A DNA stretch of 64,000 bases from Monoplex corrugatus (GCA_030674185.1 JAPXFY010000026.1:59157465-59221464), one strand, 5' to 3'; positions 1 to 13,660 are shown, numbered from the stretch's first letter. The notes: generated by a model from the sequence alone, not told the origin. Program-made: numbers and translations.

Positions 1-323
1 ATCACACACCCCAACACACATCCAACACATCGTACGCATATCACACACACACACATCCAACACATCGTACGCATATCACACACACACACACACATCCAAC
101 ACATCTACGCATATCACACAACACACATCGTACGCATATCACACACACACTACACACACACATCCAACACATCGTACGCATATCACACACACACACACAC
201 ACACAAAACATCACACACACACACATCCCCCCCACACACAACATCACACACACACACATCCCCCCCCACACACACACACAAACATCACACACACACACAC
301 ACATCCAACACATCGTACGCATA

Positions 324-375
<52 letters not shown>
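1..375. repeat. CA-rich microsatellite/minisatellite
   Basis: (CA)n broken by repeated inserts of the form CATCCAACACATCGTACGCA and by short poly-C segments (near 230 and 265). Compound simple repeat; the Cys/Val open frame on the minus strand is an artefact. Confidence 0.95.
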
Positions 376-500
376 GTGAAGTTTTTGCGTTTTTGATCTT
401 TTATTGCAAACAGGCAAAGGGACACTATTTCACGTGGGAACTTGTGACTTTCTCTCCAAACAATCTGACTTTCTTTGTCATCGCTCTTGTTCGTTGAAAG
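374..500 (+). repeat. Dispersed repeat family P, partial copy
   Basis: Shares an almost identical 120-bp block with 1171-1290 (from GTGAAGTTTTTG through CTTTGTCATCGCTCTTGTT). Copies of family P recur at 1000-1322, 37070-37510, 44208-44362, 61588-61752, 62743-62915 and 63328-63398. Confidence 0.7.
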
Positions 501-999
501 ATTCCATCTACGTTGCTCATCTCCTCTGAGTCCCTACACAAAGTAGACACAAATCAACCCGGTGTTCATAACGTATTTACACAAACACAGGACAGCAATT
601 TTGACAAATGTCACATATCTATGTACAGGTAACATCAGTAATCATCCATTCTCATTCACATGAAATTTATTGTCACTGATAACCTACTTCACATAAAAAC
701 AAATTTAACAGCTTACACGTGCAACCCAATAACTAGAAATGTATTTCTGTCTTTTTCGTCACAATGGATTAATCACATAAAATTCGGGTTGTTCTATTTG
801 GAGAGTGCCTCACAGCAATGCAACACCACCCCTTATTTTTTCTTTGCATATGTAGGCCATTTCTGTTTACGCTATGAAAATGTATTTAAATTTTGCCAAG
901 GACAACTACCTCGTTGCCTTCGTATCTTTAACTTGTGCTGAGAAAATGTTTATATCCAGTATCATTTAGAATAGGTTCTGAGAGATGACACTGTTTATC
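501..999. other. Non-repetitive stretch, nothing recognised
   Basis: AT-rich sequence without a convincing exon, RNA gene or repeat. A 93-codon open frame at 660-941 has no recognisable motif. Confidence 0.5.
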
Positions 1000-1322
1000 C
1001 AAAAACCAGAAAAAAAACCATGAATGAAGAATACGAACGCGTATTTAATACAAGACAAGACAGGCACAAATTTTCGGCCAATTTCGTCAAGCGTAAGATT
1101 ACAAACAAACAAACACCAGATATAAAAATTATGAGAAAAAAACTAAAACTTTCGTGCTGCTGTGTCCAATGTGAAGTTTTTGTGTTTTAGATGTTTTATT
1201 GCAAACAGACAAAGGGACACTATTTCACGCGGGAACTTGTGACTTTCTCTCCAAACAATCTTGACTTTCTTTGTCATCGCTCTTGTTTGCTTGATCGCGG
1301 GCAGTCACACTTGTTTTGGATT
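1000..1322 (+). repeat. Dispersed repeat family P copy
   Basis: Begins with a CCAGAA-rich end, contains CGCGTATTTAATACAA and TTTCGGCCAA, and ends with GGGCAGTCACACTTGTTTTG. These blocks are shared with the copies near 37, 44 and 62-63 kb. It looks like a non-autonomous element; I cannot assign a superfamily. Confidence 0.65.
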
Positions 1323-2040
1323 ACTGTTTATCAACGTTTCAGTTTCAGGTTCTCAAGACACTATCTCCACACTCCAAATAAATTCCAAACAATTCTCTGA
1401 TTCCTCCTCCGCCCCCTTCCCCATCTTCCCGACGTCAAAACCTTGCCAGCGCAGAGATTTTTGCGCAGGTTCTGAGAATCTTTCAGATAATTGCAGGCAG
1501 ATTGGGGTGGAGCGCATATGGAATCATCCGAGTTCGATGAATCCCTACTGATCAATTTCCAATCTCCAAACTGGAATAAATTCCACAAGCACAGAGGCCA
1601 GTAATACCATGTGATCAAACACAACTATAATGACGTCAGCCATAGGCCTGCACACAAACCTTATGTAGAGGTTCAACCAAGCACTGACACCAGTTTTATG
1701 TCTGCCTTTACTTGGATCAGTCTCTCACTCACAAAGTGCAGCAATTTCACTGGCAACATCCCTCAGTTTGAGAAAGTATCTTCCATTCTCCAACTTTCAC
1801 CTCCACGATATAAAATGTCCTGACCTGATTGTGAATTTTACTGTAGCTGTACAAGTCAAAATTCTAACATGACATGCACACAACTAAAAATAACTGTCAT
1901 CCATGACAAGTCACGCTTTTTACAAGATTTCTTCTGATAATCTTCTATTTTTTTTATCAATTGGAATCAATTAACCAAACATGAAATAAGTTTGTTTTAA
2001 AAAAAACCACACAAACAACTGATTTTCTATTTTCAAAAAC
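1323..2040. other. Intergenic/intronic sequence, nothing recognised
   Basis: No tandem structure, recognisable coding segment or TE terminus seen. Short open frames at 1261-1551 and 1611-1823 lack family motifs. Confidence 0.45.
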
Positions 2041-2041
2041 T

Positions 2042-2125
2042 CTCAGCGCTTAGATTTGATTTTATCAAGATTTTGCGCTATATAAATATTGTAATTATTA
2101 TTATTATTATTATTATTATTAAGTG
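2042..2125 (+). mobile_element. Solitary L2-type LINE 3' tail
   Basis: Contains GCGCTTAGATTTGATTTTAT, then TTTTGCGCTATATAAATATT, and ends in (ATT)n. The same terminus follows the L2 open frame at 55213-55267 and occurs reversed at 34225-34460. A severely 5'-truncated insertion. Confidence 0.75.
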
Positions 2126-2342
2126 AAAGTTATTATGAATCAGAAACTTGTAATGACTGTACAATAAAACACTTCAATAAACACTTCAATAAAACACTTC
2201 AATAAACACAGTTACTAGATAATAAAAAAAAAACTGGAACCAGAAAAACAGAAAATAGAATCAAAACACTCTTTCAATACAAAAACAGAAGACGCTTATA
2301 TATTAAATTCATGTTCTATTTTGTCGGGTTTCTATTTGCATC

Positions 2343-2434
2343 AACACTGGCAGTCACTGTGGCTAGGAGATAAAAACACTGAACAGCAACACTGGCAGTC
2401 ACTGTGGCTAGGAGATAAAAACACTGAACAGGAC
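2343..2434. repeat. Two-copy tandem duplication (~46 bp)
   Basis: CAACACTGGCAGTCACTGTG and the following TAGGAGATAAAAACACTGAA occur twice in direct succession. Confidence 0.85.
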
Positions 2435-2465
2435 AAGTGTTACCAAGCAAGTATAGTAACCTTAA

Positions 2466-2650
2466 CCCTTTGACTCCCATACCCTGTCCACCAACTGCAA
2501 AAACTTAACCATTTGACTCCCTCACCCTATCCACCAGCATCCTGCAGGAAGCTGGTGAACAGGGTGAGGAAATCAAAGGGTTAAGTTTTTGCTTTGCTAG
2601 CATGGTTGACAATGCAAGATGCTGGTGGACAGGCTGCGGGAGTCAAAGGG
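2466..2650 (+). mobile_element. Nested TTAA MITE, copy A
   Basis: 185-bp element with terminal inverted repeats CCCTTTGACTCCC/GGGAGTCAAAGGG. TTAA lies on the left (2462-2465) and a decayed TGAA on the right. It contains a second palindromic unit at 2509-2580, itself flanked by TTAA and with the same inverted ends. With the inner unit removed the centre becomes GCAAAAAC-TTAA-GTTTTTGC. TTAA target and CCCTTTGA termini point to a piggyBac-type parent. Confidence 0.8.
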
Positions 2651-2805
2651 TGAATCTCTGTAGCCTGGAGAGTATTGCTTGCATAAACTGTGTGGACCCT
2701 GGTGTATAAATGTCACCTTGTAGGCCTACTCCCTCCTCTATCACCAAGATCCCCAAAAGTATTCATACTACATGCAGTATAATACAGTACTGGAGGCATC
2801 TTTAA

Positions 2806-2989
2806 CCCTTTGACTCCTGCAGCCTGTCCAACATCATCCTTCTTTGTCAACCATGCTGGAAGAGCAAAAACTTAACCTTTGACTCCCTCACCCTATCCAC
2901 CAGCTTCCTGCAGGAAGCTGGTGGATAGGGTGAGGGAGTCAAAGGGTTAAGTTTTTGCAGTTGGTAGATAGGGTGCAGGTGGCAAAGGG
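2806..2989 (-). mobile_element. Nested TTAA MITE, copy B
   Basis: 184 bp flanked by TTAA at 2802-2805 and 2990-2993, opposite orientation to copy A. The inner 71-bp palindrome at 2876-2946 is near-perfect (CTATCCACCAGCTTCCTGCA and its reverse complement) and flanked by its own TTAA pair. Confidence 0.85.
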
Positions 2990-3259
2990 TTAAGAGGAAG
3001 CAGTCACAGCATGGTCAACTGACTGACTCAGCACACAGGTTATTATCCTTACCTGCTTACATACCCGGCACAGTACACTGTCACTTTTATGCCACAAATC
3101 GTTTCTGCAGCGGGCGTATCCAGAGCAAGATACCACTGACTGTTACTCCAACCGCACCATATAAACTGGGAATTTAAATTAAAAAAACAAATTCATGCTG
3201 ATATTGCTGGACCGGTATTCTTCAGGCTCAAAGTAATATCATTTACCTTTTTCCTGCTG

Positions 3260-4672
3260 GGTCTGAGTGTATTATCTATCTCTGGGTCAGGGTGTATTAT
3301 CTATCTCTGGGTCAGAGTGTATTACCTATCTCTGGGTCAGGGTGTATTATCTATCTCTGGGTCAGTGTGTATTATCTATCTCTGGTTCAGTGTATTATCT
3401 ATCTCTGGGTCAGTGTGTATTATCTATCTCTGGGTCAGGGTGTATTGTCTATCTCTGGGTCAGGGTGTATTACCTATCTCTGGGTCAGGGTGTATTACCT
3501 ATCTCTGGGTCAGAGTGTATTATCTATCTCTGGGTCAGGGTGTATTACCTATCTCTGGGTCAGTGTGTATTATCTATCTCTGGGTCAGGGTGTATTGTCT
3601 ATCTCTGGGTCAGGGTGTATTACCTATCTCTGGGTCAGGGTGTATTGTCTATCTCTGGGTCAGTGTATTATCTATCTCTGGGTCAGGGTGTATTACCTAT
3701 CTCTGGGTCAGGGTGTATTGTCTATCTCTGGGTCAGGGTGTATTGTCTATCTCTGGGTCAGGGTGTATTACCTATCTCTGGGTCAGGGTGTATTATCTAT
3801 CTCTGGGTCAGGGTGTATTGTCTATCTCTGGGTCAGGGTGTATTATCTATCTCTGGGTCAGGGTGTATTGTCTATCTCTGGGTCAGAGTGTATTATCTAT
3901 CTCTGGGTCAGGGTGTATTACCTATCTCTGGGTCAGGGTGTATTATCTATCTCTGGGTCAGGGTGTATTGTCTATCTCTGGGTCAGGGTGTATTGTCTAT
4001 CTCTGGGTCAGTGTGTATTGTCTATCTCTGGGTCAGGGTGTATTATCTATCTCTGGGTCAGGGTATATTATCTATCTCTGGGTCAGGGTGTATTGTCTAT
4101 CTCTGGTTCAGTGTATTATCTATCTCTGGGTCAGAGTGTATTATTTATCTCTGGGTCAGTGTATATTATCTATCTCTGGGTCAGGGTGTATTGTCTATCT
4201 CTGGGTCAGAGTGTATTACCTATCTCTGGGTCAGGGTATATTATCTATCTCTGGGTCAGGGTGTATTATCTATCTCTGGGTCAGGGTGTATTATCTATCT
4301 CTGGGTCAGGGTGTATTATCTATCTCTGGGTCAGGGTGTATTACCTATCTCTGGGTCAGAGTGTATTACCTATCTCTGGGTCAGAGTGTATTATCTATCT
4401 CTGGGTCAGGGTATTATCTATCTCTGGGTCAGAGTGTATTATCTATCTCTGGGTCAGGGTGTATTACCTATCTCTGGGTCAGGGTGTATTATCTATCTCT
4501 GGGTCAGGGTGTATTATCTATCTCTGGGTCAGTGTATTATCTATCTCTGGGTCAGGGTGTATTACCTATCTCTGGGTCATAGTGTATTACCTATCTCTGG
4601 GTCAGAGTGTATTACCTATCTCTGGGTCAGGGTGTATTACCTATCTCTGGGTCAGGTGTATTATCTATCTCA
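3260..4672. repeat. 25-bp minisatellite, ~56 copies
   Basis: Unit of the form GTGTATTATCTATCTCTGGG plus TCAGG, with a few 22-bp variants. Because 25 is not a multiple of 3 and the unit lacks stops on the plus strand, all three frames are open for 420-470 codons; these frames are not genes. Confidence 0.97.
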
Positions 4673-4679
4673 GAGGTAA

Positions 4680-7079
4680 AACATGAAGTTAGCGTTAAAA
4701 ACGTCTTAATCCTCTGATGTATTTCCAGATTAATGGGGATTTCCAACTTCTCTCTAAGCCGAATTGCAGGCTTGTCAGAAGTAGACACTAGTGGAAAAGA
4801 TTTCTGGTGAGGAACTCAAACCAAGAGACAACTTATCTCCCTTGGCTCAGGGTTGACAGGGTTAAAGATGTTATACAAAATCTTAATAAAAAAAAAAAAA
4901 AAGCACAGACTGTTTCAACAACTGGCATCATATCGGCTTCACTATGCAAAAGCAAAAGCCTGAGTAACCCAAATTGCAAACTACAACAAAAACAGAGGTA
5001 AAACAAAAGTAATGTTTCATAAACAAAAAGCGCTTTCAAATCTAATGCTGGCAAAACCATTAAAACAGGAACATAAAGAAGAACTAATGAAACCAAACAA
5101 ACAAAAAACACACAACACAAACTGTGACATAATTCTTAAAACGTGAACAACAGAAAACGAAGGTGCACTCACAAAATGACAATACCAAACAATAGTGGGT
5201 CATAATATCACCAACGCTGATTTCTAAACATCAGTCATCACATCAGAGCATGGGTGATCCCTCTGCCGTCAAATATTATTGCTTACAGAAATGAAATATA
5301 AAGTAAAATGAAATAATCCTACAACACATTTTTTTCATCCAACAAAAGACTGCCATATCTAAACACTTATGACTTGTTAAACAAATGCTACGTATGTATG
5401 TAAAGACACACAAAGTCAAACCAAGTATTCCCTTTCCCCAAGACAAACCTGGTAAAAATCAAGATAATAATCACATTTCACTTATACAACACAACACAGT
5501 CCATGTCAAGGCATGCTCGCTGCACTAACAGGAACAAAACATTATTCAACTTTCAGCCAAGTAAAAACAAACACTGACAAAACAGGAAATGAAAAATAAG
5601 GAACCGCATGAAATGAAAATAAGGAACCATAGTAACGTAGGTATTAGGCATCACAGTAGCATACGAGTTCCTATTGAAATCTTAAATCCTGAAAGGTTTT
5701 GGGGACACCCAGGCATCTGGTGGGATAGAGGCGCAGTACACATGATAAGGGAGGGGGGGGGGGGGGCGATTCCCCCCTGAAGCTACTGGAAAAAATGGAA
5801 ATAAAAAGATACATTAAAGGCATTTTCAAGCACATCTGGGGCTATTTCTAATGGAATTTTTTCCCCAGTAAACTAAGAAAAATCATAAACATTAAAATAA
5901 ATCACTACATAAAAATCCATTTTGTTCTTCACTGACACATCTACTCAAAATCCCTACAACTCCTTCACTGTAACTGTTGATGCCATGTCTGGCAACTTGG
6001 CGGGTATGGGTCTCCAAGTGTTCATTGTGGGTATGCGTGCTTCATGTTGCAGAAGTATCTGTTTTGTTTTTTGCTTTTTACTACTACAAACAGAAAATTC
6101 CAAGTGATGTAGGCCTACACCCCTTAACACATTCTACAATGCAACTGACTGACTTATAGATGCTATAGCATTTTGGATTGGTCAATCTATTTGAGGAAAA
6201 TAACATCTCCGGACAATTCCAGGAACAACAGTGTGATCAGGTCTGTCAAGAGCATGAGAACTGCGCGACCATGGTTTAAAACTGTAGGTCAGACTGCCAA
6301 GTTCTTCACTGACAGAAATTCCGTCATGAGTCAAACTCGAAATCACGAATTTCCATTACCTGATGGAAGAGATGCACCTATGCATTAAAAAGACGAATCA
6401 AATTATATGAGAGACTACAAGTATTCAGATACACAAACACTGCCCATGCGCACAAAGGAGCAAAATGAAAAAGTGCTTTTCTGTTTGTGAACATGTCAAC
6501 TTTTTTGCCTCCATGTACAAAATGTTGCAAGACAAAAGAGCACAAAACCACATCGTTTTGTGAGTGCAACCCTTCACAAGTCCTCCACCAACTGCTTACC
6601 TTGTTTCCACACTTGTACTGTTTAAAATTATCATAAACACAACAAAGTTAATTCAATGAAATATCTGGTAATCCTGTGTTTTTTCTTCACAGAAAGAATT
6701 GATAAACAAAGAGAAACAAACGCCACAATCGACAACTGGCCAAAGGGCATGCTAACGCTACAACGGACGACTGGCCAAAGGGCGTGCTAAGATTTAAGGT
6801 AGCCATTCAGAAAAGGAAGAAAAACTTGGGACAAGATTGTTCATATAATCACTTATATAATTTTGTGTGTGAGTTTTCAAATGTTCAAATCACTACTGAA
6901 ATACAGTCATTAAACTAAGGTCTGTGGTAATGTTCAAATCACTACTGAAATACAGTCATTAAACTAAGGTCTGTGGTTAAGGATTTCAGCTTACACACTT
7001 ATATACAAAGATTACGTTATATGAACATATGTAACACACACTCTTTGACAATCGTACAAAACGGCATGCAGATTTTCTC
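4680..7079. other. 2.4 kb low-repeat sequence, nothing recognised
   Basis: Contains a poly-A run near 4890, a poly-G run near 5750, and short two-copy duplications at 6729-6790 (AACTGGCCAAAGGGC) and 6890-6978 (a ~49-bp unit with CAAATCACTACTGAAATACA). No convincing exon, RNA gene or TE terminus seen on either strand. Confidence 0.5.
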
Positions 7080-7172
7080 TACACATGCACACACACACAC
7101 ACAAGACACAATCACACACACAACACACAATCACACACACAACACACAACACACACACACACACACACACAT
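7080..7172. repeat. (CA)n-rich microsatellite
   Basis: Imperfect CA tract with ACACAATCACAC interruptions. Confidence 0.9.
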
Positions 7173-7344
7173 CAAAAGACAATAAAACCATCAACCATTA
7201 AAAATAATTCCTACCGCTAGAGCCAGATAAGAAGATAAAAACATGTACTAAAAATGTGGCTTCACTACTGTATCATTCTGCGAAACAATCCAACACAAAG
7301 GCAATGAGTGTTTCTGTCAATGAAATAAGGGCAAAGTCAACAAC

Positions 7345-7601
7345 AGACAGCTGGTAAAGCATGGAGATTGTTCCCATCTCCCACATCAACATACGTTAGA
7401 CAGCTGGTAAAGCATGGAGACTTGTTCCCATCTCCCACATCAACATACGTTAGACAGCTGGTAAAGCATGGAGATTGTTCCCATCTCCCACATCAACATA
7501 CGTTAGACAGCTGGTAAAGCATGGAGATTTTTCCCACATCAACATACGTTAGACAGCTGGTAAAGCGTGCAGATTTTTCCCATTTCCCACATCAACATAC
7601 G
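7345..7601. repeat. 53-bp minisatellite, ~5 copies
   Basis: Unit starts AGACAGCTGGTAAAGCATGG and ends CACATCAACATACGTT; the fourth unit is shortened. Confidence 0.92.
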
Positions 7602-7830
7602 TTAAGTCCTGGTAGTGCCTGAAGTATAAAACCCCTTCATGTGTACATACGTGAAGAACAGCAAATACGCATGTTAAATATCCTGTAACCGTATCACTCA
7701 TTGGTGGCTTATGAAAACACAAAAATATCCTGCACGCCAACCTGCTGAAGATGATGTATACAGACTGTGCAGCTACATAATGCCTGCACAATGTGGACCA
7801 AGCAACACGAATGTACACACCTGGGAAATG
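7602..7830 (-). repeat. Dispersed repeat family Q copy
   Basis: On the minus strand it shares GCATTATGTxGCTGCACAG, CATCTTCAGC and a TTTGTGTTT...AAGCCAC block with 13050-13260 (+). A weaker copy lies at 43900-44150 (-). Not assigned to a superfamily. Confidence 0.6.
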
Positions 7831-8929
<1,099 letters not shown>

Positions 8930-8963
8930 TTGTGGTGTGTGTGCACATGTGTATGTTTGTTTA

Positions 8964-9011
<48 letters not shown>

Positions 9012-9058
9012 TGTGTGCGCGCGCGAGCATGCATTTATGTGCATGTATGTGCAAGTGT
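8930..9058. repeat. Imperfect (TG)n microsatellite
   Basis: TG run with GCATG and GCGCGCG interruptions toward its 3' side. Confidence 0.92.
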
Positions 9059-9080
9059 TTTCATCTGTATTATTCATTAA

Positions 9081-9241
9081 CCATTTCACTCACTCTTATC
9101 AACCAGTTTCCTGCATAATCAGCCACAACAGAAAAAGAACTTTCACTCCCTCATCCTATCCACCAGCTTCCCTCAGGAGCTGTCAGGAAGTAAAAAGGTT
9201 CAAGTTTGACAGCTGATAGTTTGGGTGAGGTAGTGAAAAGG
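9081..9241 (-). mobile_element. Diverged TTAA MITE, copy F
   Basis: Flanked by TTAA at 9077-9080 and 9242-9245. Keeps CTATCCACCAGCTTCC and decayed CATTTCACTC/GTAGTGAAAAGG termini of the nested MITE family. Older than copies A-E. Confidence 0.6.
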
Positions 9242-9599
9242 TTAAACCAATCCGTCTGGGTTACAGGTCTGTTTTGCATCTGATCATAAGTGTACCTCTG
9301 TGTAACTGGGATTTTAGTTTTGTTCGTGTTTGTTTCATCGTTTTATGTCTGTTGTTCACTGTTTTGTTTTCTTCCTCATATCCCACTGTTTTCAAGATGG
9401 CAAAGGACAAGGAAAGCAAGCAAGTTGGGTAATCTATTGATTGAAGAGACAAAGTGGACCTGCAATGGAGGCAAACACATGAACAAACAAATATTGGTAC
9501 TCTAGAGCAGGTCACAGGTCAAGTAGATAATCATCATCCTGACAATGCTGACACATGTCAAGGTGAGGTCTGTGCACTGATGGGTGGTAATGACCCAGG

Positions 9600-9622
9600 T
9601 GGTGGTGGTGGTGGTGGGGGTC
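9600..9622. repeat. Short (GGT)n run
   Basis: GGTGGTGGTGGTGGTGGGGG tract. Confidence 0.85.
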
Positions 9623-9694
9623 CATTACCTACGATCTGGCTCCACCCTGGCTGCCTGACGCTCCATTTTGAAATCATACTCGTACTGGAAAAAA

Positions 9695-9842
<148 letters not shown>

Positions 9843-9939
9843 TTTTAGCCACACTAAGCAGCTGATATCAAATAAAACAAACACATAATGTTTGACTACT
9901 TACTTCTTCACGCTCTCTCCTGGCTCCCTTTCAATGCAT

Positions 9940-11330
9940 GTCTCACCTGTCTCACCTGTCGGCGTCACCGGGAACAGTGTTGGCCGCTGCACATGATGTC
10001 CTCACAAGTTGCCTCCAGCACTCTCGATCTTGGCTAAGTCTGACCACCTCCTGGAGTTTCTTGCCACTGATGTTTGTGATGTTTCTAGCAAGTGATGCAG
10101 GTGGCCGTCCTCTGTTTCTCTTTCCTTCCACTTTACCTTGGAGGACAGTGGACATCAAGTCTGTTCTCTCATTACGGATTGCGTGTCCAACATATTTCAG
10201 TTTCCTCCGTTGTATGAGTACTAGAAGCTTGCGTGTAGTACCCAACTCATTCAGTATGCTTTCATTTGAGCGCCTATCCGTCCATTTGACCCTCAGCAGT
10301 CTTCGGTAAAACCACAGCTCTGCTGCTTCCACTCGTCTTTCATCCTCTTTCTTCATTGTCCATGCCTCGCAGCCGTATAACATCACTGGCCAGACAAGAC
10401 ATTTTAAGAGTTTTATCTTAAGGTCTGCTGTTATGCTGTGGTCTTTCCAAATATTGTTCAATTGAACCATACTGTTCTTGGCCATTCCAATTCTCATCTT
10501 TATGTCTTTTGAGCATGTTCCATCGTGTGTCTTGACTGAACCTAAATATCTAAAGTCCTTGACATTTTCTAGAGGGACTTGGTTTAGCATGATCTGGTCC
10601 TGTCTAGTGTTATATTTGCCTGCAACATGCATAACCTTTGTCTTCTTTGAATTTAAGTACAGCCCAGCTGCCTTTCCAACCCGGTCTACCCTGTACAGGA
10701 TCCTCCTAGAGCCTGTAATGTTGTCTGCCAGTAATCCTGTGTCATCTGCGTAGCGTAAATTTGACAGGTTTCTACCACCAATATTTACTCCCATGTCTTC
10801 TATGTCTGCTTCTCTCATGATATGTTCAGTGTATATGCTGAAGAGATGTGGAGACAGGATGCAACCTTGCCTTACCCCTTTAGTGATGTTAAAAAATTTG
10901 CAGTTTTGATTATTCCATCTGATTGTTGCTTTTTGATCATTATATAATGAAGCTATGAGGGAAACCAGATGTCTTGGAAAACCCATTTTGATCATGAAGT
11001 GGAAAAGACTTTGGTGAATCACGCTATCAAACGCTTTGCTGTAGTCAATGAAAACGATGAACATCTCTTGGTCTGTGTTTCTAATCTTTTCTATCAATAT
11101 CTGGAGTACAAACAGCATATCTATTGTTCCCCTGTTTTTCCTATAGCCTGCCTGACAGTCGGATAGCTCTTCCTCTACTTTTGGCTTTAACCTGTTTAAA
11201 ATTATTATCAGCAGTATTTTACTGGCATGACTGATCAGTGCAATTGTTCTATAATTGTTGCAGTCTTTGACATTTCCACTCTTATGTAACATGACAAATT
11301 CTTGGAGCTTCCAGTCTGCATGTATCCTAT
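9940..11330 (-). mobile_element. RTE-like non-LTR retrotransposon (family RTE-A), 5'-truncated
   Basis: A single uninterrupted frame covers 9952-11292 (446 codons from an internal Met) and is open a little further upstream. It holds most of a reverse transcriptase: CNNYRTIALISHASK (palm start), FIDYSKAFDSV (first catalytic Asp), GVRQGCILSPHLF, LRYADDTGLLA (catalytic YADD) and the FRYLGS thumb motif. The C-terminal region has MLYGCEAWTMKK, KLKYVGHAIRNE and GKRNRGRPP. The endonuclease domain is missing. The unbroken frame suggests a young copy or selection up to insertion. The 3' end reads GACAGGTGAGACAGGTGAGA. RTE clade is judged from motif style only. Confidence 0.85.
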
Positions 11331-11489
11331 ATAAAACGTTAAAACAGTTGTACCTCCTTACATATCTGTGCCTGTATTACAGACATAAAGATTCCTGTTT
11401 AAAACTTCTGTTATTCAACCAGCATTTAGCCTACTCCTTTTCTTTTCTTCATTAACAGCTCAAAATCCTCTGAGAAATCATAGCTACTC

Positions 11490-12945
11490 TTATCTTTCAA
11501 TGCACGATTTTGACAGTTTGTGATGGAGGTGTGGTGCTCTGTGAGCAATCTTACACATACCTGCTCTTATCTTTCAATGCACGATTTTGACAGTTTGAGA
11601 TGGAGGTGTGGTGCTCTGTGAGCAATCTTACACATACCTGCTCTTATCTTTCAATGCACGATTTTGACAGTTTGAGATGGAGGTGTGGTGCTCTGTGAGC
11701 AATCTTACATATACCTGCTCTTATCTTTCAATGCACGATTTTGACAGTTTGAGATGGAGGTGTGGTGCTCTGTGAGCAATCTTACACATACCTGCTCTTA
11801 TCTTTCAATGCACGATTTTGACAGTTTGAGATGGAGGTGTGGTGCTCTGTGAGCAATCTTACACATACCTGCTCTTATCTTTCAATGCACGATTTTGACA
11901 GTTTGAGATGGAGGTGTGGTGCTCTGTGAGCAATCTTACACATACCTGCTCTTATCTTTCAATGCACGATTTTGACAGTTTGAGATGGAGGTGTGGTGCT
12001 CTGTGAGAGATCTTACACATACCTGCTCTTATCTTTCAATGCACGATTTTGACAGTTTGAGATGGAGGTGTGGTGCTCTGTGAGCAATCTTACATATACC
12101 TGCTCTTATCTTTCAATGCACGATTTTGACAGTTTGTGATGGAGGTGTGGTGCTCTGTGAGAGATCTTACACATACCTGCTCTTATCTTTCAATGCACGA
12201 TTTTGACAGTTTGAGATGGAGGTGTGGTGCTCTGTGAGCAATCTTACACATACCTGCTCTTATCTTTCAATGCACGATTTTGACAGTTTGTGATGGAGGT
12301 GTGGTGCTCTGTGAGAGATCTTACACATACCTGCTCTTATCTTTCAATGCACGATTCTGACAGTTTGAGATGGAGGTGTGGTGCTCTGTGAGAGACCTTA
12401 CACATACCTGCTCTTATCTTTCAATGCACGATTTTGACAGTTTGAGATGGAGGTGTGGTGCTCTGTGAGAGATCTTACACATACCTGCTCTTATCTTTCA
12501 ATGCACGATTTTGACAGTTTGTGATGGAGGTGTGGTGCTCTGTGAGCAATCTTACACATACCTGCTCTTATCTTTCAATGCACGATTTTGACAGTTTGAG
12601 ATGGAGGTGTGGTGCTCTGTGAGAGATCTTACACATACCTGCTCTTATCTTTCAATGCACGATTCTGACAGTTTGAGATGGAGGTGTGGTGCTCTGTGAG
12701 CAATCTTACACATACCTGCTCTTATCTTTCAATGCACGATTCTGACAGTTTGAGATGGAGGTGTGGTGCTCTGTGAGAGATCTTACACATACCTGCTCTT
12801 ATCTTTCAATGCACGATTCTGACAGTTTGAGATGGAGGTGTGGTGCTCTGTGAGAGATCTTACACATACCTGCTCTTATCTTTCAATGCACGATTTTGAC
12901 AGTTTGAGATGGAGGTGTGGTGCTCTGTGAGAGATCTTACAATCA
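11490..12945. repeat. 77-bp minisatellite, ~19 copies
   Basis: Unit contains TTATCTTTCAATGCACGATT, TTGACAGTTTGAGATGGAGG and TGTGGTGCTCTGTGAGCAAT. Variants alternate GAGCAATC/GAGAGATC and GAGATGG/GTGATGG. Very homogeneous, so recently expanded or gene-converted. Confidence 0.97.
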
Positions 12946-13049
12946 TTAATACACTTATGCTAACAGTTGTAACAGTCTTCCTTTTGTGAAACTGTGACCT
13001 AAAACACAATCCCCCACAAAAGCATTTTGAACTAAGTTTTGTGGATGTG

Positions 13050-13346
13050 TGTATGAATGTCATCTGCCTTACACTGTGCGGGCATTATGTCGCTGCACAG
13101 CCTGCGTACTCCATCTTCAGCTGAGGTGCACACTGGGCGCTTTGTGTTTCCACAAGCCACTGAACAGCGATATGGCTTACAGGGTCTTGAACATGCACAT
13201 CCCATGTTGTACATGTGTACAGACACAGGGGTTGTATACACTAAGCAGGTATGTACATGAGTTGACCATGTTGTACATGTGTACAGTTATACATGTGTAC
13301 AGACACAGGGGTTGTATACACTAAGCAGGTATGTACATGAGTTGAC
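13050..13346 (+). repeat. Dispersed repeat family Q copy with a local duplication
   Basis: Same family as 7602-7830. Its distal part (GACACAGGGGTTGTATACAC through ATGTACATGAGTTGACC) is duplicated at about 13220-13346. Confidence 0.6.
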
Positions 13347-13392
13347 CTGGGAGATCAGAAAACTCCATCTTTGATCACCAGACAGTACTGAC
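13347..13392 (-). mobile_element. SINE-body-like fragment
   Basis: On the minus strand, GGAGTTTTCTGATCTCCCAG resembles 24150-24290 (GAGTTTTCTGACCTCCAGG). Confidence 0.4.
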
Positions 13393-13394
13393 CG

Positions 13395-13660
13395 ATCATC
13401 GTCATCATGTGCCCTGCCGCATGGCGTTGGTAATCACGGCCCTCCATACGAATCTATCTTTTGTCACCGCTAGTTAATCTCCCACCCTCTCCGTCCTCAT
13501 CCACTCTGCAAATCCATCCATTATATTCTTCGTGGGTCTACCTGGTGCCCTTTTCCCCTCCAGCTTTCCTGTTGTGACTAGGTGATCAAATTTCTCCAGC
13601 CTCATAAAATTCCAACAACTGTTGCTTGTCTTTTCCTAATCTTGTTCATTAATGTTCGTT
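13395..13660 (-). mobile_element. RTE-B 3'-end relic
   Basis: Minus-strand translation, with frameshifts, gives IRKRQAT, GKLEGKRAPGRP, FAEWMRTERVGD and ITNAMRQGT, paralogous to 49081-49473. It has a single copy of the AEWxxTERVxx segment, the unamplified state of the 45-46.4 kb array. The 3' tail is a degenerate GATGATGA run. Confidence 0.75.

Noticed and set aside
3267..4686. Three plus-strand frames of 420-470 codons
   Set aside because: 25-bp minisatellite without stops in any frame.
6601..6624. 18-nt exon-like TACAAGTGTGGAAACAAG|GTAAGC (minus) as the next MVB12 exon
   Set aside because: Weak pyrimidine tract, very short, and YKCGNK does not resemble the YxYxF tail of UMA.
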